Origin: Rhodobacteraceae bacterium HIMB11
GTDB lineage: Bacteria > Pseudomonadota > Alphaproteobacteria > Rhodobacterales > Rhodobacteraceae
NCBI GenBank assembly: GCA_000472185.1
Contig: AVDB01000001.1
Coordinates: 1 to 64,000 of the forward strand
DNA length: 64,000 nucleotides
Reading direction: 5' to 3'
The notes below the pieces were generated by a model, which saw only the letters and a program-made list of their open reading frames with translations, was not told where the DNA came from and did no database searches. Position numbers and translations under genes: made by a program. Of this stretch, positions 1 through 9,539 are shown in pieces (position 1 is the stretch's first letter; every line of letters starts with the position of its first letter).

Positions 1-132
1 GAAATTTTAGCACGGCTGTTAGCGTCAACAAAACAAGGGGTTTGGGCCCATATAATTGAATTCCACGCATGGATATAAAGAATACGATTGTTTCGTCGTT
101 ACCCCTGAAAGCAAGCTCAGACGAGTAATCAG

Positions 133-624
133 ATGAACATTTACAAAATCACACCCAAATATCATATCACAGGCGTCCTAAAACCGGAATCAGTTGGTCT
201 GTTACAGCGCTTGGGAATCGTGAAAGTCATCTGTAATCGTCTAGACAGTGAAGCGCCCTTCGAAGAGCGAAGCGAACAAATGCGAATTGCCGTCAACGAA
301 GCGGGGATGGCATTTGATTATAACCCCGTCACTATGACCAGTTTTTCGCCTGAACTTGTGCGCAGGCAAACAGATGCGGTTCTTAACACAAATGGCGGTG
401 TCTTTGCCCATTGTGCCACGGGACGGCGTTGCACCATGTTATGGGCGTTTGAATTTGCACACCAACGCGCGCCAGAGGATTTGATTCAACAGGCAGCGCG
501 CGGGTATGGACATCGCATCCATGAAAGATCGTCTGGAACGGATTTACCACAATGGGCGGGATTATTAACGCCACCTAAACATGATATTGTTGATAATCTG
601 CAATCAATACATGCTATAACCTGA
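133..624 (+). CDS. DUF442 / TIGR01244-type phosphatase-fold protein
   Basis: A 163-residue soluble protein of the DUF442 group, which has the fold of dual-specificity phosphatases and is often linked with sulfide or persulfide handling. The diagnostic loop is visible as HCATGRR, with Cys94 and Arg99 spaced as C-x4-R, matching the CxxGxR loop of the family. There is no signal peptide or membrane segment. The ATG follows a weak purine run (GACGAG). The DUF302 gene starts 28 nt downstream on the same strand, so the two are probably co-transcribed. The assignment rests on the loop and overall length; the true substrate is not known. Confidence 0.75.
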   Translation: MNIYKITPKYHITGVLKPESVGLLQRLGIVKVICNRLDSEAPFEERSEQMRIAVNEAGMAFDYNPVTMTSFSPELVRRQTDAVLNTNGGVFAHCATGRRCTMLWAFEFAHQRAPEDLIQQAARGYGHRIHERSSGTDLPQWAGLLTPPKHDIVDNLQSIHAIT

Positions 625-652
625 ATGCGATTAATTCAGGACACTATATATA

Positions 653-1102
653 ATGAAACATCTGATTACGGCCGCCACGATCCTAATTGCGGGTTTGGCC
701 CATTCGGCACTGGCAAACGACACAGTAACATATGAGGTGACAGATCAATCCTATGACGACGTCATGTTTGGATTGGAAAACGCAATCCTGGATTTCGGTT
801 TGGTCATTTCAGAACACAATCATGTGGGTGATATGTTGGAACGGACCAAGGCCCATCTGGACGCGACCGAGACAATATATGCCTACGCAGATATTTTCGG
901 ATTTTGTTCGGCGCCACTATCTCGTGCTGCAATGTTAGAGGACCCGATGAACATTCGTTTCTGTCCCTACAATATATTTCTGTACCAGATCAGTGAAGGA
1001 TTCCCCGTCATCATCGGATACGATGTTTATCCAGAGGGCGCGCTGCAAGATGTTCAAGCACTGTTAGATGACATTACCCGCAGCGCGATCGGATTGGATT
1101 AG
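653..1102 (+). CDS. Exported DUF302 family protein
   Basis: A 149-residue protein with an N-terminal signal peptide (basic start MKH, hydrophobic core, likely cut after ALA at about residue 21), so it should be periplasmic. The mature part matches DUF302: the stretch FGLENAILDFGLVISEHNHV and the following GDMLERT are typical of the domain. Two cysteines near residues 84 and 103 could form a disulfide. DUF302 has no agreed biochemical role; it is often found near sulfur or redox genes, which fits the DUF442 neighbour. A strong terminator follows at 1151. Confidence 0.8.
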   Translation: MKHLITAATILIAGLAHSALANDTVTYEVTDQSYDDVMFGLENAILDFGLVISEHNHVGDMLERTKAHLDATETIYAYADIFGFCSAPLSRAAMLEDPMNIRFCPYNIFLYQISEGFPVIIGYDVYPEGALQDVQALLDDITRSAIGLD

Positions 1103-1150
1103 GTGGTCAATTGACGATAACTGACACCAGTTTCGTTTAACCCAACAGAA

Positions 1151-1182
1151 AACGGCCATTCACGCTAATGGCCGTTTTTTTT
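1151..1182 (+). terminator. Rho-independent terminator between DUF302 gene and clpB
   Basis: A perfect 10-bp stem (AACGGCCATT / AATGGCCGTT) with a six-base loop is followed by eight T residues on the plus strand. It lies between two convergent genes. On the minus strand the stem is followed by TTTTCTG, a weaker tract, so it may also end clpB transcripts. Confidence 0.85.
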
Positions 1183-1185
1183 CAT

Positions 1186-3801
1186 TTAGTGAACTACGGC
1201 GTCACCAGGGCGTTCGCGGTTGGTGGCACCGATGCGGTCCCCAATGATCAACCCCTCTGCCCCTGCGGATACGGCGATCGTATCACCGTTTTTGACATCC
1301 CCTGATAACAACAGTTCGGCCAATGGGTCCTGCAAGGCCCTTTGGATCACTCGTTTTAAGGGGCGTGCGCCAAAGACGGGATCGTATCCCTCATCTGCGA
1401 GCCATGTTTTCGCCACATCGTCAAAGGCCAGCGTGATTTTACGACCCATCAGGCGTTTTTGCAAACGCGCCAATTGGATATCAACAATCCCGTCCATATC
1501 AGCACGCCCCAGACGATCAAAAGTGATGGTTTCATCCAAACGGTTCAAAAACTCGGGACGGAAATGGGCACGCACCGCATCCATCACATCGCGTTTTGCA
1601 TCCGCACTATCGGCCCCATCGGGCAGTTGGCTGAGCGCTTGCGCCCCAAGGTTTGACGTTAAAATGATCAGCGTCTGTTTGAAATCAACAGTACGCCCCT
1701 GACCATCGGTCAATTGCCCGTCATCCAGTACCTGAAGCAGGACATTGAACACATCGGGATGCGCCTTTTCCACCTCATCAAACAAAACCACCTGATAGGG
1801 ACGGCGGCGCACGGCCTCGGTCAAAACGCCCCCTTCGTCATAACCGACATAGCCAGGAGGGGCACCGATCAAACGGGACACAGCGTGTTTTTCCATAAAT
1901 TCGGACATATCAATGCGCACCATCGCCATATCATCATCAAAGAGGAACGACGCCAACGCCTTGGTCAATTCGGTTTTACCAACACCTGTTGGCCCAAGGA
2001 ATAGGAAGGACCCAAGCGGGCGGTTTTCATCGTTCAACCCCGCACGCGCACGGCGCACCGCATTTGACACCGCCCCAACCGCCAGATTTTGGCCGATGAC
2101 ACGGTTGTGCAGTTCCTCTTCCATCCGCAGTAATTTTTCCCGTACACCTTCCAACATTTTGGACATTGGAATTCCGGTCCACCGTTCGACAACGGATGCG
2201 ATTTGTTCGGGACGCACGGTTTCGGCAACCATCATTCCTTCATCCTCGCGATTTTCAGCATCGCTCAGTTGTTTTTCCAACTGCGGAATGATGCCATAGG
2301 ACAATTCACCCGCACGCGCCAAATTGCCTTCGCGTTTCGCAATTTCCAAATCTGCGCGGGCACGGTCCAACTGTTCCTTTAGATCCCGAGCAGAGGCAAG
2401 TTTATCACGCTCTGCCTGCCACTGTGCGGTCATGATGGCGCTGCGATCCTGCAGATCCGCCAAATCCTTTTCCAAAGTGGCAAGGCGGTCGATGGATGCG
2501 GTGTCATCCTCTAACCGCAATGCTTCTGCCTCGATCTGCTTTTGCAAGATTTCACGGTCCAGCGCGTCCAACTCTTCTGGTTTGCTGTCCACTTCCATGC
2601 GAAGGCGGCTGGCCGCTTCATCCACCAAATCAATCGCCTTGTCAGGCAGGAAACGATCGGTGATATAGCGTTGCGACAATGTCGCCGCCGCCACCAATGC
2701 GCTGTCAGAAATGCGCACCCCGTGATGAAGTTCGTATTTTTCCTTGATCCCGCGCAGAATGGAAATGGAATCCTCAACCGTGGGTTCTTCGACCATCACA
2801 GGTTGGAACCGACGGGCAAGTGCCGCGTCCTTTTCCACGTATTTGCGATACTCATCCAAAGTGGTCGCGCCGATGCAATGCAATTCCCCCCGCGCAAGGG
2901 CAGGTTTAATCAAATTGGCGGCATCCATCGCGCCATCTGTTTTTCCAGCCCCAACAAGGGTGTGCATTTCATCAATGAACAAAATGATCTCACCCGCGGC
3001 TGCGCTGATTTCATTTAGGATCGCTTTAAGGCGTTCTTCGAATTCACCGCGATACTTTGCACCCGCAATCAATGCGCCCATGTCCAGCGCCATCAGCTTT
3101 TTGTTGCGCAGGGATTCTGGGACGTCCCCATTAATAATGCGCAATGCCATTCCTTCGGCGATGGCCGTTTTACCAACACCGGGTTCCCCAATCAAAACAG
3201 GGTTATTTTTGGTGCGACGTGACAAAACCTGCATCGCGCGACGAATTTCATCATCACGCCCAATGATCGGGTCAATTTTACCGTCCCGCGCCGCTTCGGT
3301 CAGATCCTGCGCATATTTGCCCAGTGCATCATATCCCTCTTCTGCATTGGCGCTGTCTGCGGTGCGCCCCTTGCGAATGTCGTTAATCGCGCTGTTCAGT
3401 GACTGCGCAGAAACGCGGCCCGCGCCAAGAGCGTCTTTAGCACCTGATTTGACAATGGCAAGCGCGGTCAAAATGCGTTCCGCAGGGACAAATTGATCCC
3501 CTGCTTTTTTGGCAATCTCCTCGGCCTCGCCAATCACTTTGACGGTTTGATTGTCGATGTAGGCTTGAGCGCCGCCTTCAACCTTGGGCAGTTTGGAAAG
3601 CGTGGCTGCAACATGATCACAAACCGATTTTGCATCACCCCCTGATCGCGTGATCAAATTGGATGCAAACCCTTGGTCATCATCCAAAAGCGCCTTCAAA
3701 ATATGCTCGGGCAATATACGTTGATGGTTTTCGCGAATTGCGATGGTTTGTGCCGCTTGGATAAACCCGCGCGCACGCTCCGTGAACTTGCTGAAGTCCA
3801 T
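1186..3801 (-). CDS. clpB: ATP-dependent disaggregase ClpB
   Basis: An 871-residue Hsp100 chaperone that works with DnaK/DnaJ to pull apart protein aggregates in the cytoplasm; dnaK and dnaJ lie elsewhere in this window. Domains in order: N-terminal Clp repeat domain (1-150), first AAA+ module with Walker A GEPGVGKT and Walker [10 protein letters not shown], the coiled-coil middle domain (about 410-525), the second AAA+ module with GPTGVGKTE and [13 protein letters not shown], and the D2-small domain with [10 protein letters not shown]. The length is normal. The ATG is preceded by AAGGAGA. A heat-shock-like promoter is visible about 75 nt upstream. Confidence 0.97.
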   Translation of the reverse strand: MDFSKFTERARGFIQAAQTIAIRENHQRILPEHILKALLDDDQGFASNLITRSGGDAKSVCDHVAATLSKLPKVEGGAQAYIDNQTVKVIGEAEEIAKKAGDQFVPAERILTALAIVKSGAKDALGAGRVSAQSLNSAINDIRKGRTADSANAEEGYDALGKYAQDLTEAARDGKIDPIIGRDDEIRRAMQVLSRRTKNNPVLIGEPGVGKTAIAEGMALRIINGDVPESLRNKKLMALDMGALIAGAKYRGEFEERLKAILNEISAAAGEIILFIDEMHTLVGAGKTDGAMDAANLIKPALARGELHCIGATTLDEYRKYVEKDAALARRFQPVMVEEPTVEDSISILRGIKEKYELHHGVRISDSALVAAATLSQRYITDRFLPDKAIDLVDEAASRLRMEVDSKPEELDALDREILQKQIEAEALRLEDDTASIDRLATLEKDLADLQDRSAIMTAQWQAERDKLASARDLKEQLDRARADLEIAKREGNLARAGELSYGIIPQLEKQLSDAENREDEGMMVAETVRPEQIASVVERWTGIPMSKMLEGVREKLLRMEEELHNRVIGQNLAVGAVSNAVRRARAGLNDENRPLGSFLFLGPTGVGKTELTKALASFLFDDDMAMVRIDMSEFMEKHAVSRLIGAPPGYVGYDEGGVLTEAVRRRPYQVVLFDEVEKAHPDVFNVLLQVLDDGQLTDGQGRTVDFKQTLIILTSNLGAQALSQLPDGADSADAKRDVMDAVRAHFRPEFLNRLDETITFDRLGRADMDGIVDIQLARLQKRLMGRKITLAFDDVAKTWLADEGYDPVFGARPLKRVIQRALQDPLAELLLSGDVKNGDTIAVSAGAEGLIIGDRIGATNRERPGDAVVH

Positions 3802-3872
3802 GGGTAATCTCCTTTTCTAAGCACCGTTTTTCCTGCGCCCGACATCGGCACACAGGTCTTGGCCTCACTCTC

Positions 3873-3902
3873 AATGTGGGCATTCAAACCTATCTGATCA
3901 AG
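3873..3902 (-). promoter_or_regulatory. Possible sigma-32 type promoter for clpB
   Basis: On the minus strand CTTGAT and CCCACATT are separated by about 16 bases, close to the heat-shock pattern (CTTGAA, 13-17 bases, CCCCAT). It lies about 75 nt before the clpB ATG. This is a pattern match made by eye and is only suggestive. Confidence 0.35.
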
Positions 3903-3987
3903 ATTTCGTAAAAAATTTATCCATCGGGCTAATATGCTATCCTTTTAGGTCGTTATTAAGAGTATCACACACCGAAAGGAGTGAGGA

Positions 3988-4246
3988 ATGCACATTATCA
4001 CAGCACGCACATCGAATGTACGCAGACTGGAGATCATCAAATCATCTTTGGTCTGGTCAGTTTTGATACGGACCAAGGGCAAATTCATGTCGAGGTCAGG
4101 TCCAACCAGAAACCGAGGCCGAGCTTGCCATGCCCCAAGCCCCGATGATCAAAGAGGCCAAGCGGAAACTGCGTCTTGGAAACAAATTGCCCAACGAAGT
4201 GATCAGCATGACCGTTCACGATATGCTGATGTCCCGCGTTGCTTGA
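3988..4246 (+). pseudogene. Small gene of unknown function with two apparent 1-nt deletions
   Basis: A good ribosome site (GAAAGGAG) precedes ATG 3988, but the frame decays after about six codons. The coding-like signal then moves to the next frame (about 4005-4098, including DHQIIFGLVSFDTDQGQIHV) and then to a third frame (about 4100 to the TGA at 4244, including PETEAELAMPQAPMIKEAKR). Adding one base near 4003 and one near 4098 (GTCAGG to GTCCAGG) gives a continuous protein of 86 residues. I do not recognise the family. It sits between clpB and pyrF and may be a true pseudogene or an intact gene with read errors. Confidence 0.45.
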
Positions 4247-4299
4247 CCATTTGATCCCGCTCTGACAAAGCAGGGGCAAGTTTTCAAAGGAGCGCCCCC

Positions 4300-5019
4300 A
4301 TGTCAGATGATCGTTTAATTGTTGCCCTAGATGTTCCAAATGTTGTTCAGGGCTTGGACTTGGCAGGCAGGATTGGGGATGCCGTTAGTTTTTATAAAAT
4401 CGGCCTTGGCATGTTAACGGGCGGCGGACTTGCCCTTGCCAATGAATTGAAACAGGAACACGGCAAACGCATCTTTCTGGACATGAAGTTCTTTGACATC
4501 GGCGCCACGGTCGAGGCGGCCGTGCGCGGGATTGCCCATTATGATTTGGATTTCTTAACGGTTCATGGAGATCCCCATGTGGTGCGTGCCGCCAAAGAGG
4601 GGGCCGCAGGCAGCAATTTGAAAATTCTGGCGGTGACGATTTTGACATCGCTTGATCGTCAGGATTTGGATAATGCGATGATCAAGGACGGGGATATTCC
4701 TGATTTGGTTGTCGAACGGGCAGGACGTGCATTTGATGCAGGCGCCGATGGCGTCATCGCATCCCCCCAAGAATCGGGTTTGATCCGCGCTTTACCAGAA
4801 TCACAGGGCCGTTTGATCGTGACCCCGGGCGTGCGTCCCGCGGGGACGGATTTGGGGGACCAAAAACGTGTAACAACACCGGGCGAGGCGATTGCAAACG
4901 GATCCGATCATATTGTGGTTGGCCGCCCCATCTGGCGCGCAGACGATCCGCGTCAGGCGGCGTTAGATGTGATCGCCGAATTTAACCCCGATGCCGCCAC
5001 GCAATTGGCGCAGCGATAG
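4300..5019 (+). CDS. pyrF: Orotidine 5'-phosphate decarboxylase
   Basis: Converts orotidine monophosphate to UMP, the last step of de novo pyrimidine synthesis, in the cytoplasm. The 239-residue TIM-barrel protein carries the catalytic D-x-K-x-x-D array as FLDMKFFDIG (about residues 59-68), the N-terminal ALDVP strand and the C-terminal phosphate-binding VVGRPIW segment. Length is typical of the short bacterial form. AAAGGAG lies a few bases before the ATG. There is no obvious operon partner; unusual hairpins follow downstream. Confidence 0.97.
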   Translation: MSDDRLIVALDVPNVVQGLDLAGRIGDAVSFYKIGLGMLTGGGLALANELKQEHGKRIFLDMKFFDIGATVEAAVRGIAHYDLDFLTVHGDPHVVRAAKEGAAGSNLKILAVTILTSLDRQDLDNAMIKDGDIPDLVVERAGRAFDAGADGVIASPQESGLIRALPESQGRLIVTPGVRPAGTDLGDQKRVTTPGEAIANGSDHIVVGRPIWRADDPRQAALDVIAEFNPDAATQLAQR

Positions 5020-5112
5020 GCGTGTTTGTTGACCCGATCGTCAACATCGACCTTCGATAAACCTATATTGAAGACATTTCATTGTCCCAAGCCGACCATG
5101 GGTGACGACGAA

Positions 5113-5159
5113 GACGCCGCCCAATGGGGCGGTCGGCGTCTGCCAATCTATCGATTGGC
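5113..5159 (+). other. Tandem hairpins downstream of pyrF
   Basis: Two adjacent inverted repeats. The first (5113-5140) has CCGCCC / GGGCGG closing an AATG loop, extended by GACG / CGTC around a TCGG bulge. The second (5142-5159) is GCCAATC / GATTGGC around a TATC loop. Neither is followed by a T run, so this is not a standard terminator. It could be a small RNA or an mRNA 3' structure. Confidence 0.5.
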
Positions 5160-5246
5160 CGGGAACAAAATTTAGCACGTAAATTTATTGGTTTCGCGGA
5201 TCAAAACACGCTTGATCCCCCTGCGCTACCCGCAACGCGCGATCCC

Positions 5247-5483
5247 TTAATCCGCGTTTAATCCTTCTTTGCGCCCCGCTGTCATCAAGGTGTAGCCAAG
5301 GTAGAACCCAGTCAGCGCCATCGGCATTTGGCACAACAAAACAACCTGCCACCCGTATTCAATGACTGCACGCACATTCATCGCCGTCAGCAAAAGCGAA
5401 ATAATTGTGGTCGCTGCAAATAACCCAAGAGCAAACATTTGCTTATCACTCATTTTTTTCACGGCTTGCTGATTATGATCCAT
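5247..5483 (-). CDS. Small integral membrane protein, unknown function
   Basis: A 78-residue protein with a short polar N-terminus (MDHNQQAVKKMSDK) and two strongly hydrophobic segments at about residues 18-38 and 45-65, ending in a polar tail. I do not recognise a family. The ATG at 5483 is chosen because an AAGGA lies about ten bases upstream; a TTG ten codons earlier has no better signal. It stands alone, with rpmJ about 250 nt upstream on the same strand. Confidence 0.65.
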   Translation of the reverse strand: MDHNQQAVKKMSDKQMFALGLFAATTIISLLLTAMNVRAVIEYGWQVVLLCQMPMALTGFYLGYTLMTAGRKEGLNAD

Positions 5484-5677
5484 TTTATTTGATTCCTTAT
5501 ATGAATGCCGCAAACATATTCCATTTTTTGAATTAAATACAAGCCCAAAATAGCGCTGCTGGAATAGAACAGATTTCCAAGGTAATCCGCGACAGCACTG
5601 ATTTTGATGGTTAGGTTTTCGTTAACTTTCGCACCGGCGCGTTACCGACGCGATACAGATACCTGTCAGAGACAAAA

Positions 5678-5705
5678 AACCCCACCAAAAAGGTGGGGTT
5701 TTTTT
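5678..5705. terminator. Bidirectional Rho-independent terminator downstream of rpmJ
   Basis: CCCCACC / GGTGGGG with an AAAAA loop, followed by seven T on the plus strand and preceded by six A, which gives a T run on the minus strand. It follows rpmJ in the minus direction. Confidence 0.85.
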
Positions 5706-5729
5706 CGGGTCCCAATTGGGACAAAGCTC

Positions 5730-5855
5730 TTAACCCTGACGGGCTTTGAAACGGCGTTGCGTCTTGTTAATGACGTATACGCGGCCCTTACGGCGCACGA
5801 CACGGCAGTCGCGGTGACGCTGCTTCAGCGAGCGGAGTGAGTTTTTGACCTTCAT
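5730..5855 (-). CDS. rpmJ: 50S ribosomal protein L36
   Basis: A 41-residue, strongly basic protein of the large ribosomal subunit, beginning [20 protein letters not shown] and ending FKARQG. It is the YkgO/RpmJ2-type form: only one cysteine is present, so the Cys3-His zinc site of classical L36 is missing and the protein should be zinc-independent. This form is normal for alphaproteobacteria. AAGGAG lies six bases before the ATG. A strong terminator follows the gene. Confidence 0.95.
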   Translation of the reverse strand: MKVKNSLRSLKQRHRDCRVVRRKGRVYVINKTQRRFKARQG

Positions 5856-5928
5856 GGCCGTCTCCTTCATTCGCGGCGCGTCAAATGCGCCATTGGCAGG
5901 TCGCCTCAGGATTGAGGCAGTGAATTCA

Positions 5929-6003
<75 letters not shown>

Positions 6004-6119
6004 ATACCGTAACGAGCGAGCCCCAAAAAATGGGGCGCGGATTTCCCGCGCCGGTGGAGGGTCTATAAAACCTTGTTCCAAGAGGATCAAGGGCTTTTGC
6101 ACCAGAATGTTTTTAGTCT

Positions 6120-7004
6120 ATGATGAGTCTTATGGATATTAGGTCAGAAACCACCTCTGCATACAAGATATTGGCCCCAAAGGTATGGGAGTCAGCGGTT
6201 GTTTTTGCCTCTCCGCACAGTGGACGCGACTATTCCAACACATTTAAGGGGCAATCGATTCTTGATACTGTGACCCTGCGATCCTCAGAAGATGCCTATG
6301 TGGATCAGTTGATCGACTATGTACCAAAATTTGGTGCGCCACTTTTGCTGGCGCATGCCCCGCGCGCCTTTGTTGATTTAAATCGCTCGGCAGATGAACT
6401 AGACCCTGCCATAGTGAATGGCGCACAAACCCGCGGGCAAAACCCCCGAATATCATCGGGACTTGGCGTCATCCCCCGCGTCGTTGCAAACGGCCGCCCC
6501 ATCTATCGCGGTAAAATCCCGATGCAAGAGGCCAAGGATCGTTTGCGCAAATATTGGCACCCCTATCACGACGCATTGCTGCGCCTGTTAAAGGCCGCGA
6601 AATTGCGCCATGGATACAGTGTGTTAATTGACGTGCATTCAATGCCACATGATGCCGTTTCATCGCCGTCAAAACTGGTGACACCCCCTGAAATCGTGAT
6701 CGGGGATCGCCATGGATCATCTGCGTCCCGTGCGCTGGTCGAAGAGGTCGAGGCCTGTTTTGCAAACGCGGGCCTTAAAACAGCGCACAACACACCCTTT
6801 GCCGGAGCCTTTATCACCCAACACTATGGGCGTCCTTCAGCAAATCAGCATGCCATTCAGATTGAAATTGATCGTGGCATCTATCTGGATGAAGCCCAAG
6901 TGGCGCCAAGCGATCACTTCGCAGAAACCCGCGAAAAATTGCGTCAGGCGTTTGAGGGGATCGCGCGGTTGGGCGCGCCAGAACTGCCATTGGCCGCTGA
7001 ATAA
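6120..7004 (+). CDS. N-formylglutamate amidohydrolase family protein
   Basis: A 294-residue zinc-dependent hydrolase of the N-formylglutamate deformylase family, which splits formylglutamate into formate and glutamate at the end of one histidine-degradation route. Family marks are the N-terminal FASPHSGRDY (zinc ligand region), the RAFVDLNR segment, the central LIDVHSMPHD and the late QIEIDRGIYLDE. No hut genes adjoin it, so a role in histidine breakdown is a family inference only. Two ATGs lie at 6120 and 6123 with no clear ribosome site. It ends one base before the convergent dinB. Confidence 0.85.
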   Translation: MMSLMDIRSETTSAYKILAPKVWESAVVFASPHSGRDYSNTFKGQSILDTVTLRSSEDAYVDQLIDYVPKFGAPLLLAHAPRAFVDLNRSADELDPAIVNGAQTRGQNPRISSGLGVIPRVVANGRPIYRGKIPMQEAKDRLRKYWHPYHDALLRLLKAAKLRHGYSVLIDVHSMPHDAVSSPSKLVTPPEIVIGDRHGSSASRALVEEVEACFANAGLKTAHNTPFAGAFITQHYGRPSANQHAIQIEIDRGIYLDEAQVAPSDHFAETREKLRQAFEGIARLGAPELPLAAE

Positions 7005-7005
7005 A

Positions 7006-8259
7006 TCAACGCAGGCTGCGACCCTTAATAATTGCATCGCTTCCAAATTTTTTGCGAATGTCGTCGCGTGCGCGTTCAACTGTTGCGCGCTGCGCCGCCA
7101 TTGGGTCCAGCAAATCGGGTGTGCGATCGGCAAGCGTATCTGGATGCAATTGCGACAAACCCGCACCAATCAAACGATACCCCTGTTTATGATCTAACTG
7201 ATCAAACAGCGATTTTGTAGCTTGGAAAAGGGTTTCGGCCATTTGCGTTGGATCGCGCAGTGTCACGCGACGGGTCAGTATGCCGTGTTTTGTTGTCTTT
7301 AGTTTTAGCGTCGCGACCGCCCCTGCCAATTCACGCGCTTTGGCGCGATCCGTCACCTTTTCACACATGCGCCAAAGATGCCCGAGCAGGATCTCGCGAT
7401 CGGATGTATCCTCAAAAAATGTAGTTTCGTTGGAAATGGATTTAATGGGCGCATTGCGGGAAACCCGCCGTTTGTCTTGGCCCCGTGCCAAATGCCACAA
7501 GCGTTCACCCCTTGACCCGAAACGGGCATGCAAATCCTCCCTCTCCCATCGCATCAGATCGGAAAACAGACGTATTCCAGCACGCTCCAATGCATCTTGT
7601 GTCGTGCTGCCCACACCCCAAATCAAGCGCACGGGTTTATCATTTAAAAACTGTTGTGTTTCCGCCTGCCCAATCACAGCAAAGCCTTGGGGTTTGTCCA
7701 AATCCGAGGCGATTTTTGCCAAAAATTTGTTATGTGACAGACCGATGGACCCCCCAATCCCCAATTCATCCCGCATCCGTTTGACTAACCGCGCCAACAT
7801 CACAGCAGGGGGATGACCGTGCAATTTTTCGGTTCCTCGTAGGTCCAAGAATGCCTCATCCAAGGAAAGAGGTTCGATCGCAGGTGTCAATTCCTCCATC
7901 ATCTTGCGGATTTCCTTTGAAACCGCTGCGTAAACATCCATCCGCGGTTTGACGACAACGGCATCTGGACATTTTTTCAACGCTTGAAACATAGGCATAG
8001 CGGACTTCACACCCCGAATGCGCGCCACATAGCATGCCGCCGAAACCACACCGCGCCGTCCACCACCCACGATCACGGGTTTATCCGCCAATTCGGGATT
8101 ATCGCGTTTTTCAACACTGGCGTAAAATGCATCACAATCCATATGCGCAATCTCAAGCGAAAAAAGCTCGGGATGCACAAACACACGGGGCGAGGCACAA
8201 TGCGTGCACCGACGGGTGTTTTCCGTGATTTTCGTGCAATCGCGACACAAAGCAGACAT
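7006..8259 (-). CDS. dinB: DNA polymerase IV with N-terminal zinc ribbon
   Basis: A 417-residue Y-family translesion polymerase. Catalytic acids are seen in AHMDCDAFYASVE and LSLDEAFLDL; the steric gate Phe lies in DAFYASVE; a helix-hairpin-helix segment (LIWGVGSTTQDALERAGI) and the little-finger domain follow. Before the palm lies an extra CRDC...CTHC element (residues 5-21) that looks like a zinc ribbon, a form known from Rhodobacterales DinB. I start at ATG 8259 because the upstream extension would overlap the divergent qmcA region. No LexA box was recognised. Confidence 0.93.
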   Translation of the reverse strand: MSALCRDCTKITENTRRCTHCASPRVFVHPELFSLEIAHMDCDAFYASVEKRDNPELADKPVIVGGGRRGVVSAACYVARIRGVKSAMPMFQALKKCPDAVVVKPRMDVYAAVSKEIRKMMEELTPAIEPLSLDEAFLDLRGTEKLHGHPPAVMLARLVKRMRDELGIGGSIGLSHNKFLAKIASDLDKPQGFAVIGQAETQQFLNDKPVRLIWGVGSTTQDALERAGIRLFSDLMRWEREDLHARFGSRGERLWHLARGQDKRRVSRNAPIKSISNETTFFEDTSDREILLGHLWRMCEKVTDRAKARELAGAVATLKLKTTKHGILTRRVTLRDPTQMAETLFQATKSLFDQLDHKQGYRLIGAGLSQLHPDTLADRTPDLLDPMAAQRATVERARDDIRKKFGSDAIIKGRSLR

Positions 8260-8358
8260 GACGCATCTATACCAAAGCAACGATGCAACACCAACCAATC
8301 CTTGACCCGCAGCGAATAAATGCACATCTTTGCTTCAGGTTATGAGGGAGCATTACAC

Positions 8359-9261
8359 ATGAACGACGCCGTTTTACCGGAACTGATATTTCAGCTATTG
8401 GGCGAAAACATTGTTATTGTCCTGCTGGCGATTGCAATTATTTCCGCAGTGGTGCTGGGCGTGCGTATCGTCCCACAGTCAGAAAAACATGTGGTTGAAC
8501 GTTTTGGTCGCCTGCACAGCGTTTTGGGCCCAGGTATCAACCTTATTGTTCCCTATTTGGATCGCGTGGCGCACAAAATCTCGGTTTTGGAACGTCAGTT
8601 GCCCACGGCAATGCAAGATGCCATTACCGCTGACAACGTCTTGGTCAAGGTGGAAACAAGTGTGTTTTACCGCATTACACAGCCCGAAAAAACCGTCTAT
8701 CGCATCCGTGATGTGGACGATGCAATTGCAACAACGGTTGCGGGTATTGTGCGTAGTGAAATTGGTAAAATGGAATTGGATGAGGTCCAGTCAAATCGTA
8801 ACGATCTGATTGAAAAAATTCGCGCCTCTGTCGCCACGATGGTGGATGATTGGGGGATCGAAGTCACCCGCGCAGAAATTCTGGATGTGAACTTGGACGA
8901 TGCCACGCGTGCGGCCATGCTACAGCAGTTAAACGCAGAACGTGCACGCCGTGCCCAAGTCACCGAGGCAGAGGGGCAGAAGCGTGCGGTTGAATTGGCC
9001 GCTGATGCGCAACTTTACGAAGCCGAGCAAATCGCCAAAGCACGCCGCATTCAGGCCGAGGCTGAAGCGTTTGCAACATCCGTTGTTGCCCAAGCCATTG
9101 CCGAAAACGGGATTGAGGCCGCGCAATATCAAGTTGCCCTTAAACAGGTTGAAGCATTAACCGCAGTTGGCAACAGCGAAGGCAATCAAACGGTGATCTT
9201 GCCCGCAAACGCATTGGATGCCTTTGCAGATGCGTTTAAAATGTTGAAAGGACGCGGATAA
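8359..9261 (+). CDS. qmcA: SPFH/Band 7 stomatin-like membrane protein
   Basis: A 300-residue protein with one N-terminal membrane anchor (residues about 10-35), then the SPFH domain (IVPQSEKHVVERFGR through LDVNLDDATR) and a long alpha-helical region rich in Ala and Glu (NAERARRAQVTEAEG onward) that forms oligomeric cages in this family. It probably scaffolds membrane microdomains and works with the NfeD partner encoded immediately downstream (1-nt overlap). The ATG at 8359 follows GAGGGAG at a spacing of eight; the ATG at 8320 has no such site. Confidence 0.9.
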   Translation: MNDAVLPELIFQLLGENIVIVLLAIAIISAVVLGVRIVPQSEKHVVERFGRLHSVLGPGINLIVPYLDRVAHKISVLERQLPTAMQDAITADNVLVKVETSVFYRITQPEKTVYRIRDVDDAIATTVAGIVRSEIGKMELDEVQSNRNDLIEKIRASVATMVDDWGIEVTRAEILDVNLDDATRAAMLQQLNAERARRAQVTEAEGQKRAVELAADAQLYEAEQIAKARRIQAEAEAFATSVVAQAIAENGIEAAQYQVALKQVEALTAVGNSEGNQTVILPANALDAFADAFKMLKGRG

Positions 9262-9533
9262 TGGCAATCATTGAAACATGGTGGGCATGGGTGGGATTTG
9301 GCATTGTGTTAATGCTGCTTGAATTAATGATGCCGTCCTATTTGTTCTTGGGCTTTGGATTTGGCGCGATTGTGACGGGCATAACGCTGGCGCTTGGGAT
9401 CACGATGTCGGCGCAATATCTGATGCTGCTTTTTGCGATTGCGTCATTGATCAGTTGGGTTTTACTGCGACAGGTTTTCAAACTCCCTAAAGGGAACGTT
9501 CAAACCTTTGATCACGATATCAACGACAATTGA
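9261..9533 (+). CDS. NfeD-like membrane protein
   Basis: A 90-residue short NfeD-family protein with two or three hydrophobic segments (about 8-27, 29-50, 55-75) and no OB-fold tail, as expected for the truncated NfeD1-type partners of SPFH proteins. Its ATG overlaps the qmcA TAA (TAATG), so translation is coupled. The pair is a widespread module; its exact function is not settled. Confidence 0.85.
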   Translation: MAIIETWWAWVGFGIVLMLLELMMPSYLFLGFGFGAIVTGITLALGITMSAQYLMLLFAIASLISWVLLRQVFKLPKGNVQTFDHDINDN

Positions 9534-9539
9534 AACGGA

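Noticed and set aside
1..132. Possible end of an upstream gene or a promoter at the window start
   Set aside because: No open frame with family similarity and no clear promoter elements; too short to judge.
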